From NCBI RefSeq assembly GCF_024054175.1, contig NZ_JAMXLA010000001.1, forward strand, positions 1,643,930-1,707,929: a stretch of 64,000 nucleotides of DNA. The letters are read 5' to 3'. Source of the DNA: Flavobacterium sp. NRK1. GTDB lineage: Bacteria; Bacteroidota; Bacteroidia; Flavobacteriales; Flavobacteriaceae. The translations under genes were made by a program, and so were the position numbers. Each line of letters starts with the position of its first letter. The first letter of the stretch is position 1. The notes beneath the pieces are model-generated. The model was not told the origin of the DNA. It saw nothing but the letters and a program-made list of their open reading frames with translations, and did not search any database. Below are positions 55,154-63,890 of this stretch, piece by piece.

Positions 55154-56824
55154 ATGAAAGCATTATCTACCGCTGACTATATCGTTTTCTTATTCTACTT
55201 TGTTCTTATTGTAGGGTACGGGTTTTGGATATACAACAGGAAAAAGAAAGAGAGTACAAGCAGTAATGATTATTTTTTAGCCGAAGGTTCATTAACATGG
55301 TGGGCTATTGGAGCATCGCTTATTGCCAGTAATATTAGCGCCGAACAATTTATTGGTATGAGCGGGAGTGGCTTTAAAATGGGACTTGCCATTGCTACTT
55401 ATGAATGGATGGCAGCAGTATCGCTTATTGTAGTAGCTGTTTTCTTTATTCCGGTATATCTTAAAAATAAAATATTTACAATGCCGCAGTTTTTAAACCG
55501 CAGGTATAATGGTACAGTAGCAATGATCATGGCTGTTTTCTGGCTATTGCTGTATGTAGTTGTAAATCTTACGTCAATATTATATTTAGGGGCTTTGGCA
55601 ATTAGCAGTATCTCAGGGTTCGATCTTAACCTTTGTATGGTATTCCTTGCGTTTTTCTCTATCATGATTACTCTTGGTGGTATGAAGGTTATAGGGTATA
55701 CAGATGTTATACAGGTATTTTTCCTGATATTAGGAGGGCTTGCAACAACCTATCTTGCGCTTAACCTTGTAGCCGATCAGTTTGGTGGTTCGGGTATAGT
55801 AGATGGTTTTAATTTAATGACCACTCATGCCGGCGATCACTTTGAAATGATATTTGATAAAACAAACTCTAATTATGCCGATCTTCCCGGGCTTTCAGTT
55901 CTTATAGGGGGTATGATTATTATTAATCTTAACTATTGGGGATGTAACCAATATATAACACAGCGTGCTCTTGGTGCCGATCTTAAAACAGCACGTGGCG
56001 GTATTCTGTTTGCATCATTCCTTAAATTACTAATGCCAATTATAGTTGTATTACCGGGCATTGCTGCTTATGTATTACATCAGCAGGGTGGTTTTCAAAC
56101 AGAGATGCTTCAGGGTGGAGAATTAAATCCTGACCGTGCTTATCCGGTACTGCTTAACTTACTGCCGGCAGGATTAAAAGGATTATCTTTTGCGGCACTT
56201 ACTGCCGCAATTGTAGCATCGCTTGCAGGAAAAGCAAACAGTATAGCAACCATATTTACGCTTGATATTTATAAGCAAAAACTAAACGTTGGAGCCAGTG
56301 AACAAAAACTGGTTAAAGTGGGTAAAATAACTGTTTTAGCAGCTATGGTTATAGCTATACTTATAGCGCCGTTTATGGGTATAGATAAAAAAGGAGGCTT
56401 TCAGTTTATACAGGAGTTTACAGGCTTTTTAAGTCCGGGTATCTTTGCCATGTTTATTCTTGGCTTCTTTTGGAAAAAAACAACATCAAATGCCGCTTTG
56501 TTCGGAATGATCGGCGGATTTGCTTTCTCGGTATTCTTTAAATTCCTTCCTGGCTTTATGGATCTTTCTTTCCTTTATGACTGGGGATTTGCTGTGCCTA
56601 ATGCAGAAGGCATTTATGAAATACCGTTTATAGACAGAATGGGCTTTGTATTCCTTATATGTGTTACTGGTATGTTCTTTATAAGTGTTAAAGAAAGCCG
56701 TAAAGGAGTTTCTCCTAATGGTCTGGAAGTAGATACTTCAATGTTTAAGGTGTCACCGGGCTTTACTGTTGGCGCACTTATAGTTACTGCTGTTATTGCA
56801 GCGCTTTACACTTTCTTCTGGTAG
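55154..56824 (+). CDS. Sodium:solute symporter (SSS family), probable galactose/glucose transporter
   Basis: 556 residues with about 14 membrane helices. SSS/SGLT features include the first helix ADYIVFLFYFVLIVGYGFWI, the segment GASLIASNISAEQFIGMSGS and the NYWGCNQYITQRALGA region after helix 6, typical of vSGLT-like sugar symporters. It ends the Leloir gene set, so galactose or glucose import across the cytoplasmic membrane is likely. Confidence 0.9.
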   Translation: MKALSTADYIVFLFYFVLIVGYGFWIYNRKKKESTSSNDYFLAEGSLTWWAIGASLIASNISAEQFIGMSGSGFKMGLAIATYEWMAAVSLIVVAVFFIPVYLKNKIFTMPQFLNRRYNGTVAMIMAVFWLLLYVVVNLTSILYLGALAISSISGFDLNLCMVFLAFFSIMITLGGMKVIGYTDVIQVFFLILGGLATTYLALNLVADQFGGSGIVDGFNLMTTHAGDHFEMIFDKTNSNYADLPGLSVLIGGMIIINLNYWGCNQYITQRALGADLKTARGGILFASFLKLLMPIIVVLPGIAAYVLHQQGGFQTEMLQGGELNPDRAYPVLLNLLPAGLKGLSFAALTAAIVASLAGKANSIATIFTLDIYKQKLNVGASEQKLVKVGKITVLAAMVIAILIAPFMGIDKKGGFQFIQEFTGFLSPGIFAMFILGFFWKKTTSNAALFGMIGGFAFSVFFKFLPGFMDLSFLYDWGFAVPNAEGIYEIPFIDRMGFVFLICVTGMFFISVKESRKGVSPNGLEVDTSMFKVSPGFTVGALIVTAVIAALYTFFW

Positions 56825-56847
56825 AATTTTGTTAGCTTCATGTAATA

Positions 56848-56887
56848 GAAAACCCTTTTTGCAGCAATGCTTAAGGGGTTTTTGTTT
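56848..56887 (+). terminator. Terminator of the galactose operon
   Basis: AAAACCCTTTT...AAGGGGTTTTTG forms a stem with a T tract after the symporter gene. Confidence 0.8.
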
Positions 56888-56922
56888 TCAGAATGCCGTA
56901 TTTTATAAATTAAGCTATAGAA

Positions 56923-58026
56923 TTATAAGGCCAGATTAAAACTTAAAACAGGCTCTTTTTCCTGACCGTTTATAATAATTGACAATTGATGCTCGCCCGG
57001 ATAGAATACTCGTGTTGTTATAGCTTTAAATGACTGGTTTCTAGTTATGACAGCTTGCTCCCCAGGCTGGTATGTTTTTTCACTTATTTTAAATACTTTT
57101 TTAGCAAGTTGCCCTTTGGCTTTCATGTAATACATTCCATATTCTAATCGTACGGTTTGCGGTTGCAGGCTTATGTTTTTTATGCCAAAAGTAAACGTTA
57201 CACTGTCGCCCATTTTTACCACAGGCGTAATTATTTCAAAATCTGAAAATTCAATATGTATGGCATCAAGTCCGTATATTTTTAATATTTCTGCATGTCC
57301 CTGTTTCAATAAGGTACGGCTGCCATGTTTAACAATAGCATCTGTTAAGGTATTGTAGCCTTTCCATTTTTTTGCAATATCAATAACCACATCAGGGTGG
57401 TCTTTTGCAATATCATTAATGTTATTAGCAACGCTGCGGCGCACAAATTCAGAGGGATCATTCTTTAGATTTTCCAGTATAGGCAATACCGCCGACGGAT
57501 CTTTTTTTAGATGAGGTATCGCCATAGCCCAGGGTAATCTTGGCCGGGCGCCTTCGCTGGCAAAACGGCGCACTTTGTAATTATCGTGTAGCGACCAGGC
57601 CTGCATTTGTTTCATCATCTGATCGGGATATTTTATCAGGAATGGGCGAACGGCAAACTCGCAGCTTGTATATTGGGTAACATATTCAAGCGCTTTTATA
57701 GCATCATCATAATGATCAAGGCCATATACTTCTATATAATCGGGTAGAAACATACTAGCTAGTCCGTCTTCTCCAAAATTGGCCTGCCTTGCATTTTCTA
57801 TTATGGTTTGTAATGCATCTACAGCTAGGGCAAAATCCTTTGGCATAAAATGATGCAGCACAATAGCAGTATGGCGCATTCTTTCTTTTAGTTCTTTATT
57901 TTCAAAACCATCTGAATTTATTAGTCTTATAAATTCTGCCTTATCAAAACCGGGAATAGATTCTGTAAGTATAGCCGATAATCTGTTGTAAAAAGAAGGA
58001 GAATATAAATTTTTAAGGGCGCTCAT
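56923..58026 (-). CDS. AlkD-like DNA alkylation repair protein
   Basis: 367 residues made of HEAT-like helical repeats in the first ~235, with the family segments CEFAVRPFLIKYPDQMMKQM, VRRFASEGARPRLPWAMAIP and SEFVRRSVANNINDIAKDHP. The C-terminal ~100 residues form an Ig-like beta domain (VTFTFGIKNISLQPQTVRLE), as in the larger bacterial AlkD relatives. It probably recognises alkylated bases. Cytoplasmic. Confidence 0.85.
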   Translation of the reverse strand: MSALKNLYSPSFYNRLSAILTESIPGFDKAEFIRLINSDGFENKELKERMRHTAIVLHHFMPKDFALAVDALQTIIENARQANFGEDGLASMFLPDYIEVYGLDHYDDAIKALEYVTQYTSCEFAVRPFLIKYPDQMMKQMQAWSLHDNYKVRRFASEGARPRLPWAMAIPHLKKDPSAVLPILENLKNDPSEFVRRSVANNINDIAKDHPDVVIDIAKKWKGYNTLTDAIVKHGSRTLLKQGHAEILKIYGLDAIHIEFSDFEIITPVVKMGDSVTFTFGIKNISLQPQTVRLEYGMYYMKAKGQLAKKVFKISEKTYQPGEQAVITRNQSFKAITTRVFYPGEHQLSIIINGQEKEPVLSFNLAL

Positions 58027-58085
58027 TTTTGCTGTATTTAAAGCACAAATTTACTTTATTTAAAGTAGGCTTTAATACTTGCTCT

Positions 58086-58127
58086 GAAAAAAAAGAACCC
58101 TTTAGTTGTTATGCTAAAGGGTTTTCT
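58086..58127 (-). terminator. Terminator of the HPF gene
   Basis: GAACCCTTTAG...CTAAAGGGTTTTC stem; the minus strand then runs into an eight-base T tract. Confidence 0.85.
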
Positions 58128-58150
58128 ATATAAACTATTTTTCGGTAATT

Positions 58151-58465
58151 TTAATGGCTCTGTAATTTACCATAAGTATGGTCTAAAGCATTTTTAAGTT
58201 TATCCGTGGCACCTTTAATGGCTTTTTCTACGGTGTCGGCATGGTTTGTAGCAGCTATAGGTTTAAGTCCTTCAGGATGCGCTTCAATAGTACAACGCTT
58301 GTCGTCGGGTCCGGTTTTTGCTCCGTTTTCATCTGCTACATGAACCTTTATAGTGGTTATTTTATCATCAAATCGTTTTAAGCTTTCCTGTATTACTGTT
58401 GTAAAGTAATTTTCTATCCTTTCATGGCCATTATCGGCGCAATCAATGCTGAACTGTATTTGCAT
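58151..58465 (-). CDS. Short ribosome hibernation factor, HPF/RaiA family
   Basis: 104 residues. The N-terminal MQIQFSIDCADNGHERIENY, the basic RFDDKITTIKVHVADENG and the late HADTVEKAIKGATDKLKNAL fit the short HPF/RaiA fold. Binds the ribosome in stationary phase or stress to store or dimerise it. It is monocistronic, with its own terminator. Confidence 0.88.
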   Translation of the reverse strand: MQIQFSIDCADNGHERIENYFTTVIQESLKRFDDKITTIKVHVADENGAKTGPDDKRCTIEAHPEGLKPIAATNHADTVEKAIKGATDKLKNALDHTYGKLQSH

Positions 58466-58600
58466 AGTTGTTGTTTTTATTGTTTTCTTTATAGTAAAGT
58501 TACGCTTAATTTTCTGGATTATGAAGTGTATTATAATAAGATTAATAATTGTTTGATTATAATACTATAGAAAAAATATATTGACATTTACTTTGATTAA

Positions 58601-58616
58601 TATACCAATTGGTATA
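58601..58616. promoter_or_regulatory. TetR-type operator 1
   Basis: TATACCAATTGGTATA is a perfect palindrome 31 bp before the TetR start codon. The same motif occurs twice more before the thiolase gene. Confidence 0.85.
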
Positions 58617-58646
58617 ATTTTGTAAAGTGAAATACGAAAAGGAATA

Positions 58647-59237
58647 ATGAGTAAGGCAGAAAAAACAAGACAGTACATAATTGAAAAAACGGCACCTATT
58701 TTTAATATGAAAGGTTATGCCGGGACTTCTATTAATGATATTACAGAAGCTACTGGCCTGACTAAAGGGAGTATATATGGCAATTTTGAAAATAAAGATG
58801 AGGTTGCTCTGGCTGCCTTCGATTATAATTTTGCTAAAGTTTCTTCTATTGTCAAAACAAAAATGGCTGCCAAGCATCATACTATAGATAAGCTTAAAGT
58901 GTACCTTACTGTATTTTTAGATTTTAATAATTTTCCAATATTACATGGCGGATGCCCTGTACTTAATACAGCTATTGAATCTGATGATACACACGGCAAG
59001 CTGCGTGCTAAAGCAGTATCGGCTATTGAAAAATGGTATGCAAACATTGAAGGCATTGTAAAGGAAGGGATTAATAACGGGCAGATAAAGCAGGGTACTA
59101 ATGCCAAAGATTTTGCAGGTGCTTTTATAGCACTTATTGAAGGAGGTATTATGCTTGCAAAGGTTACAGGAAAAATGCATGGACTTAAAGCCGCAGTAAA
59201 ACAGGCTGAAAAGATGATAACGGATATAGCCACTTAA
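58647..59237 (+). CDS. TetR/AcrR-family transcriptional regulator
   Basis: 196 residues. The N-terminal helix-turn-helix lies in GYAGTSINDITEATGLTKGS with the recognition helix and IYGNFENKDEVAL following. The C-terminal domain is a TetR ligand pocket of unknown ligand. Matching palindromes in front of this gene and of the next indicate autoregulation and control of the acyl-metabolism operon. The ligand is probably an acyl-CoA or related lipid; that is an inference from the neighbours. Confidence 0.93.
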   Translation: MSKAEKTRQYIIEKTAPIFNMKGYAGTSINDITEATGLTKGSIYGNFENKDEVALAAFDYNFAKVSSIVKTKMAAKHHTIDKLKVYLTVFLDFNNFPILHGGCPVLNTAIESDDTHGKLRAKAVSAIEKWYANIEGIVKEGINNGQIKQGTNAKDFAGAFIALIEGGIMLAKVTGKMHGLKAAVKQAEKMITDIAT

Positions 59238-59253
59238 ATTTTTTATTAAAAAA

Positions 59254-59269
59254 TATACCTATTGGTATA
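59254..59269. promoter_or_regulatory. TetR-type operator 2
   Basis: TATACCTATTGGTATA, the palindrome with one centre change, lies between tetR and the thiolase gene. Confidence 0.85.
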
Positions 59270-59302
59270 TTGATTATGAGTGATATTTTTTTTGGATTAA
59301 AA

Positions 59303-59318
59303 TATACCGATTGGTATA
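59303..59318. promoter_or_regulatory. TetR-type operator 3
   Basis: TATACCGATTGGTATA lies 14 bp before the thiolase ATG at 59333 and 49 bp (centre to centre) from operator 2. Its presence argues that the longer thiolase frame from 59270 is not translated. Confidence 0.85.
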
Positions 59319-59332
59319 AAATATATAAAAAT

Positions 59333-60511
59333 ATGAAAGATGTATTTATAGTTTCTGCGAAAAGAACACCTATTGGTGGTTTTTTAGGGAGCCTTTCGGG
59401 GTTTTCGGCTACAGAGCTTGGCAAAATAGCTATAGAAAATGTATTGAAAGAGAGTGCTGTTCCTGCAACTGAAATTGATTCAGTATATATGGGCAATGTA
59501 TTGTCTGCTAATCTGGGCCAGTCGCCGGCAAGGCAGGCTGCAAAATTTGCTGGCATAGACGATCATACAGATGCTACTACAGTTAATAAAGTATGCGCTT
59601 CGGGTATGAAAGCAGTAATGCTTGGTGCACAGCAAATTCAGTTAGGTATAGATAACGTTGTTGTTGCAGGTGGTATGGAAAGTATGAGTAATGTGCCACA
59701 TTATATCAATCAGCGTATAGGTAATAAAATGGGACATGGAATTGTTACCGATGGCCTTTTAAAAGATGGCCTTACCGATGTGTATAATGATTTTCATATG
59801 GGAAATGCTGCCGAAATAACTGTGCGCAAATACAATATAACCCGTGAAGAACAGGATGCATATGCACTACAGTCTTACAGCAGGGCTGCTAAAGCCTTTG
59901 CTGACGGAAAATTTACAAAAGAAATTATACCAGTTGATGTAAAACAAAAAGCAGGTGTTGTTACCATAACTCAGGATGAAGATGTAAATAAACTGATTGC
60001 CGAAAAGGTTCCAGCACTTAAACCATCTTTTGAAGAAGGAGGAACCATAACTGCAGCCAATGCCAGTAACCTTAATGACGGAGCTGCTGCTTTACTGCTT
60101 GTTTCTGCCGAAGCACTGGAAAAATATAATCTTACGCCACTGGCTAAAATAATTGGCTATGCAGATGCTGCTCAGGCTCCGGAATGGTTTACAACTTCTC
60201 CTTCTATAGCTATACCAAAAGCATTACAGCAAGCAGGACTTTCTAAGGATGATATTGATTATTTTGAAATTAATGAAGCATATTCGGCTGTAATACTTGC
60301 TAACCGTGAAATACTGGGTATTGCTCCCGACAAGATAAATGTTTACGGAGGCGGAGTTGCAATGGGGCATCCTATTGGGGCATCCGGGGCAAGAATTATT
60401 GCTACACTAACATCGGTACTGGCACAGGAAGGTGGCAGGTATGGTGTTGCAGCAATATGTAATGGTGGCGGTGGAGCATCGGCAATAGTAATAGAAAATC
60501 TTCAAAAATAA
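59333..60511 (+). CDS. Acetyl-CoA C-acyltransferase (thiolase)
   Basis: 392 residues from the ATG at 59333, the usual thiolase length; the extra residues from 59270 (a TTG) carry the operator and lack homology. Signatures are TTVNKVCASGMKAV (nucleophile Cys88), NVYGGGVAMGHPIGASGAR (His) and CNGGGGASA (second Cys). It makes or breaks 3-ketoacyl-CoA. It is first of a four-gene operon with a hotdog thioesterase, a ketoacyl synthase and an SDR. Confidence 0.95.
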   Translation: MKDVFIVSAKRTPIGGFLGSLSGFSATELGKIAIENVLKESAVPATEIDSVYMGNVLSANLGQSPARQAAKFAGIDDHTDATTVNKVCASGMKAVMLGAQQIQLGIDNVVVAGGMESMSNVPHYINQRIGNKMGHGIVTDGLLKDGLTDVYNDFHMGNAAEITVRKYNITREEQDAYALQSYSRAAKAFADGKFTKEIIPVDVKQKAGVVTITQDEDVNKLIAEKVPALKPSFEEGGTITAANASNLNDGAAALLLVSAEALEKYNLTPLAKIIGYADAAQAPEWFTTSPSIAIPKALQQAGLSKDDIDYFEINEAYSAVILANREILGIAPDKINVYGGGVAMGHPIGASGARIIATLTSVLAQEGGRYGVAAICNGGGGASAIVIENLQK

Positions 60512-60515
60512 TTAT

Positions 60516-60953
60516 ATGTTTTCAGACGCATCAGAATTCTTAAAGAGCCGTATCGGCAAACAGGTAACCGATTCTCCTTCTCCTTTTATGAGCTGGCTAA
60601 AACCGGTAATGGTAGAGGTAAATGAAGGCAGCATTGTTTTTGAATATACTATTCGTAAAGAAATGACCAATCCTTTTGGTACACTTCACGGTGGGGTTAC
60701 TGCCGCAATAATAGATGATGCTATAGGGGCAACACTCATATCATATGGTGAACCTTACTTCTACGTATCGGTTAATCTTGCGGTAGATTATTTATCATCG
60801 GCACGCAAAGGTGATATAATATTTGCCCAAACAACCATTATTAAAAAAGGCAGGCAGATTGTAAATGCACAATGCGATATATGGAATAGCGATCGAAGCA
60901 GACTTATAGCTAAAGGGTACACCAACCTTATTAAAACTGAAATAAAGAAATAA
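60516..60953 (+). CDS. PaaI-like hotdog thioesterase
   Basis: 145 residues. The hotdog family signature NPFGTLHGGVTAAIIDDAIG is at residues ~49-68. This group hydrolyses acyl- or aryl-CoA thioesters. It starts 4 bp after the thiolase stop, so co-translated. Within this operon it may release free acid from a CoA intermediate. Confidence 0.9.
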   Translation: MFSDASEFLKSRIGKQVTDSPSPFMSWLKPVMVEVNEGSIVFEYTIRKEMTNPFGTLHGGVTAAIIDDAIGATLISYGEPYFYVSVNLAVDYLSSARKGDIIFAQTTIIKKGRQIVNAQCDIWNSDRSRLIAKGYTNLIKTEIKK

Positions 60954-60961
60954 TCCTGTAT

Positions 60962-62209
60962 ATGAAAAGAGTAGCAGTAACCGGCCTTGGGGCAATAACT
61001 CCGTTAGGCAATTCCGTAACCGAATTTTGGAATAATATAATTGCAGGTAAAAGCGGGGCAGGACCTATAACCAAATTTGACACATCAAAATTCAAAACTC
61101 ATTTTGCTCACGAAGTGAAAGATTTTGATATAGAGCAATATGTAGAAAAAAAAGAAGCCCGCAAGTATGATCTGTTTACGCAATATGCTATTGCTGCTGC
61201 AGATGAAGCAATAAAAGATGCTAAACTTGACTTTGCAGCTATGCCACAGGAGGAGCGGTTTGAGGTAGGTGTTATTTGGGCATCGGGTAATGGTGGGATA
61301 GGCACATTTGAAGAACAGCTTAAAGAATTTTACTCGGGAGACGGAACACCACGATTTAATCCGTTTTTTATACCAAAAATGATAGTTGATATCGCAGCAG
61401 GCGTACTATCTATACGCTATGGGTTACATGGGCCTAATTATGCAACAGTTTCTGCATGTGCTTCATCTAACACAGCCATTATTTCTGCATTTGATACCAT
61501 AAGGCTGGGGAAGGCTAAAATTATGATAGCAGGGGGTAGTGAAGCGGCTTTAACTCCCGCATCTATAGGTGGCTTTAATGCATCTCAGGCATTATCTAAG
61601 CGTAATGACAGTCCTGAAACGGCATCACGTCCTTTTGATGCAGACAGGGATGGTTTTGTAGCTGGAGAAGGTGCAGGAGCATTAATACTTGAAGACTGGG
61701 ACTATGCAGTTGCACGTGGTGCTGCTATTTATGCCGAGATGGTAGGCGGAGGAATGGCTGCAGATGCTTATCATTTAACGGGTACCCCTGCCGATGGGCT
61801 TGGTGCTGCACTAGGTATGCAAAAAGCATTAAAAGATGCAGGTTTAAACCCTCATGATATTGATTATATAAATGCGCATGCTACTTCTACCCACATAGGA
61901 GACCTTAGTGAGCTAACTGCAATTGATACTGTTTTTAAAGGTATAGATGTAGCTATAAGTGCTACTAAATCTATGACCGGGCACTTGCTGGGGGCAGCGG
62001 GTGCAGTAGAAAGTATAATAAGTGTGCTGGCATTAAAAAATGACATTATACCTCCAACAATAAATGTAGAAAATCCGGATGCTGCTATACCTCAGGGTTT
62101 GCATTTGGTATTGAATACTCTCGAAAAAAGGCCGGTAAATTATGTACTCAATAACACTTTTGGTTTCGGAGGGCATACGGCAACATCAATATTTAAAAAA
62201 GTAAATTAA
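60962..62209 (+). CDS. Beta-ketoacyl-ACP synthase, FabF-like
   Basis: 415 residues. The FabF catalytic triad is complete: VSACASSNTA (Cys166), NAHATSTHIGD (His306) and MTGHLLGAAGA (His341), with FGFGGHTAT near the C-terminus. It condenses malonyl-ACP with an acyl chain. A FabF relative outside the core fab cluster and beneath a TetR regulator suggests a dedicated lipid or polyketide-like product rather than bulk fatty acid synthesis. 9 bp after the thioesterase. Confidence 0.92.
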   Translation: MKRVAVTGLGAITPLGNSVTEFWNNIIAGKSGAGPITKFDTSKFKTHFAHEVKDFDIEQYVEKKEARKYDLFTQYAIAAADEAIKDAKLDFAAMPQEERFEVGVIWASGNGGIGTFEEQLKEFYSGDGTPRFNPFFIPKMIVDIAAGVLSIRYGLHGPNYATVSACASSNTAIISAFDTIRLGKAKIMIAGGSEAALTPASIGGFNASQALSKRNDSPETASRPFDADRDGFVAGEGAGALILEDWDYAVARGAAIYAEMVGGGMAADAYHLTGTPADGLGAALGMQKALKDAGLNPHDIDYINAHATSTHIGDLSELTAIDTVFKGIDVAISATKSMTGHLLGAAGAVESIISVLALKNDIIPPTINVENPDAAIPQGLHLVLNTLEKRPVNYVLNNTFGFGGHTATSIFKKVN

Positions 62210-62230
62210 TAAATACATATATCTGGACAA

Positions 62231-62971
62231 ATGAAAACAACAGGAAATACAATTTTAATAACCGGCGGTAGTGCCGGCATAGGGTTAGAAATGGCGCGTC
62301 AGTTTACAAAACTTGGCAATAAAGTAATAATTACCGGAAGGGATAAAGAAAGGTTACATAAAGCGGCTGCCGAATTGGGTAATGTAACTGCAATACCGTT
62401 TGATGTTAGTAATTCTGAAGATGTAAAATCTCTTGTAAGCCGAATTACAACAGAATTTCCCGATTTAAATATACTGGTAAACAATGCAGGGCGTGCTATA
62501 ATACACAATTTAAGTGCGGCAAACGGTGCCTATGAAAAAGCAGAAGATGAGATGCTTACTAATTATCTTTCGGTAATACGCCTTACAGAAAAACTATTGC
62601 CATTACTGCAGCATCAAAAAGAATCGGCTGTAATTAATGTATCATCTGTTGTGGCTTTTGTACCTACACAGCACCTGCCAACTTACGGAGCGAGTAAAGC
62701 AGCATTGCATTCATATACAAAATCGTTACGACTTGCGCTTAAAGATACATCTGTAAAAGTTTTTGAACTTATGCCTCCATTGGTTAATACAGAATTGTCT
62801 GCGGAAATAGGTGGCGAAAATGGTATAGCACCATCAGTTCTGGTTGATGATCTTATTGATGCTTTTAAAACTGACAGGCTGGAAATACGTACTGGAGATA
62901 CAGATATTATTTATAACCTTAATAATGAAGATCCTGAAAAAGCCTTATTGATAATGAATGGCCTTGCCTAA
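62231..62971 (+). CDS. Short-chain dehydrogenase/reductase
   Basis: 246 residues. The Rossmann motif LITGGSAGIGLEMARQF, NNAG (residues ~85-88), catalytic Ser in VINVSSVVAF and the YGASK active site are present. The sequence type resembles DltE-like SDRs. It could reduce a 3-keto intermediate made by the ketoacyl synthase or thiolase. Last gene of the operon, 21 bp after the synthase. Confidence 0.92.
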   Translation: MKTTGNTILITGGSAGIGLEMARQFTKLGNKVIITGRDKERLHKAAAELGNVTAIPFDVSNSEDVKSLVSRITTEFPDLNILVNNAGRAIIHNLSAANGAYEKAEDEMLTNYLSVIRLTEKLLPLLQHQKESAVINVSSVVAFVPTQHLPTYGASKAALHSYTKSLRLALKDTSVKVFELMPPLVNTELSAEIGGENGIAPSVLVDDLIDAFKTDRLEIRTGDTDIIYNLNNEDPEKALLIMNGLA

Positions 62972-63013
62972 AACATTCCGGCATTTTTGCCGTTTCTATA
63001 TACATCTATTCTT

Positions 63014-63046
63014 AAAACAGTCCCGCATTATCGTGGGACTGTTTGT
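63014..63046 (+). terminator. Terminator of the acyl operon
   Basis: AAACAGTCCCGCATTATCGT then GGGACTGTTT forms a 10-bp stem followed by GTTTATTC, after the SDR gene. Confidence 0.8.
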
Positions 63047-63123
63047 TTATTCTTAAAATTTTGTTGGCCGGGCTTAAACTATTGCTCAAACTTTTGCATC
63101 TTTGTAAGACAAGAATCACGTAT

Positions 63124-63852
63124 ATGAGGCTGCCTTTATTGTTTTTACTTTGTTTATTGTCGTTCACGGCAACGGCACAGATTTTTGAATCTAAAGTGCG
63201 CGATACTATTGTGAAAGACAGTGTCGCTCCCATTGCCGATTCTAAATACAGAGAAGATCAGTTTTATGCATCTCTTTCTTATAATTTAATGCAGGGTAAG
63301 CCCGGTTTATATTCTCAGTACTCTTTTTCTACGGGTATTACAGCAGGCTTTTTAAGAGACATGCCCATAAACAAAAGGCGTACTTATGCAATTGCTGCCG
63401 GCCTTGGCTACTCTTATAATAATATAAAGCATAATTTTATAGTACAGCCTATAGAAAATAGTGTAAACAGTTACCAGCCAGTTGCAGAAGGCAGTTTTGA
63501 TAAAAACAAACTTGTGCTGCATTATCTTGAATTACCTATTGAACTTCGCTGGAGGAATAGTGACTCTATTAGTCATAAATTCTGGAGGGTATATCTGGGT
63601 TTTAAAATAAGTTACTTATTTGCCGATAAAGCCCAATACCAGCCTGAAAGTGGTATAAAGATAAAAGTTAAGAATGACGCAAACCTTAACGATTTTGTTT
63701 ATGGCGCTTATATCTCCGCAGGATGGAATACCTGGAACTTTTATGCTTACTATGGTTTTACACCTATATATAATAATGCACCCATAGTTGACAGCGACCA
63801 AAAGTTAAAATTAAACGCTCTTAATTTTGGTCTTATTTTTTACATTCTCTGA
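63124..63852 (+). CDS. Outer-membrane beta-barrel protein (porin-family type)
   Basis: 242 residues from the ATG at 63124, where a clear signal peptide begins (MRLPLLFLLCLLSFTATAQ). The longer frame from 63043 puts 27 unrelated residues before it and overlaps the preceding terminator. The mature part alternates hydrophobic and polar residues (YASLSYNLMQGKPGLYSQYS, LELPIELRWRNSD) and ends LNFGLIFYIL, as for an eight- to ten-strand barrel. The layout resembles PorT-like proteins, but the neighbourhood does not support that name. Confidence 0.8.
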   Translation: MRLPLLFLLCLLSFTATAQIFESKVRDTIVKDSVAPIADSKYREDQFYASLSYNLMQGKPGLYSQYSFSTGITAGFLRDMPINKRRTYAIAAGLGYSYNNIKHNFIVQPIENSVNSYQPVAEGSFDKNKLVLHYLELPIELRWRNSDSISHKFWRVYLGFKISYLFADKAQYQPESGIKIKVKNDANLNDFVYGAYISAGWNTWNFYAYYGFTPIYNNAPIVDSDQKLKLNALNFGLIFYIL

Positions 63853-63890
63853 CACATCAATTTAGACCGTTATTGATAAAATAGGCTAAT

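Noticed and set aside
59270..59332. N-terminal extension of the thiolase
   Set aside because: It starts with TTG, covers a TetR operator and matches nothing in thiolases, which begin near MKDVFIVSAKRTPIG.
63043..63123. N-terminal extension of the beta-barrel protein
   Set aside because: It overlaps the preceding terminator, and a clean signal peptide begins at the ATG at 63124.
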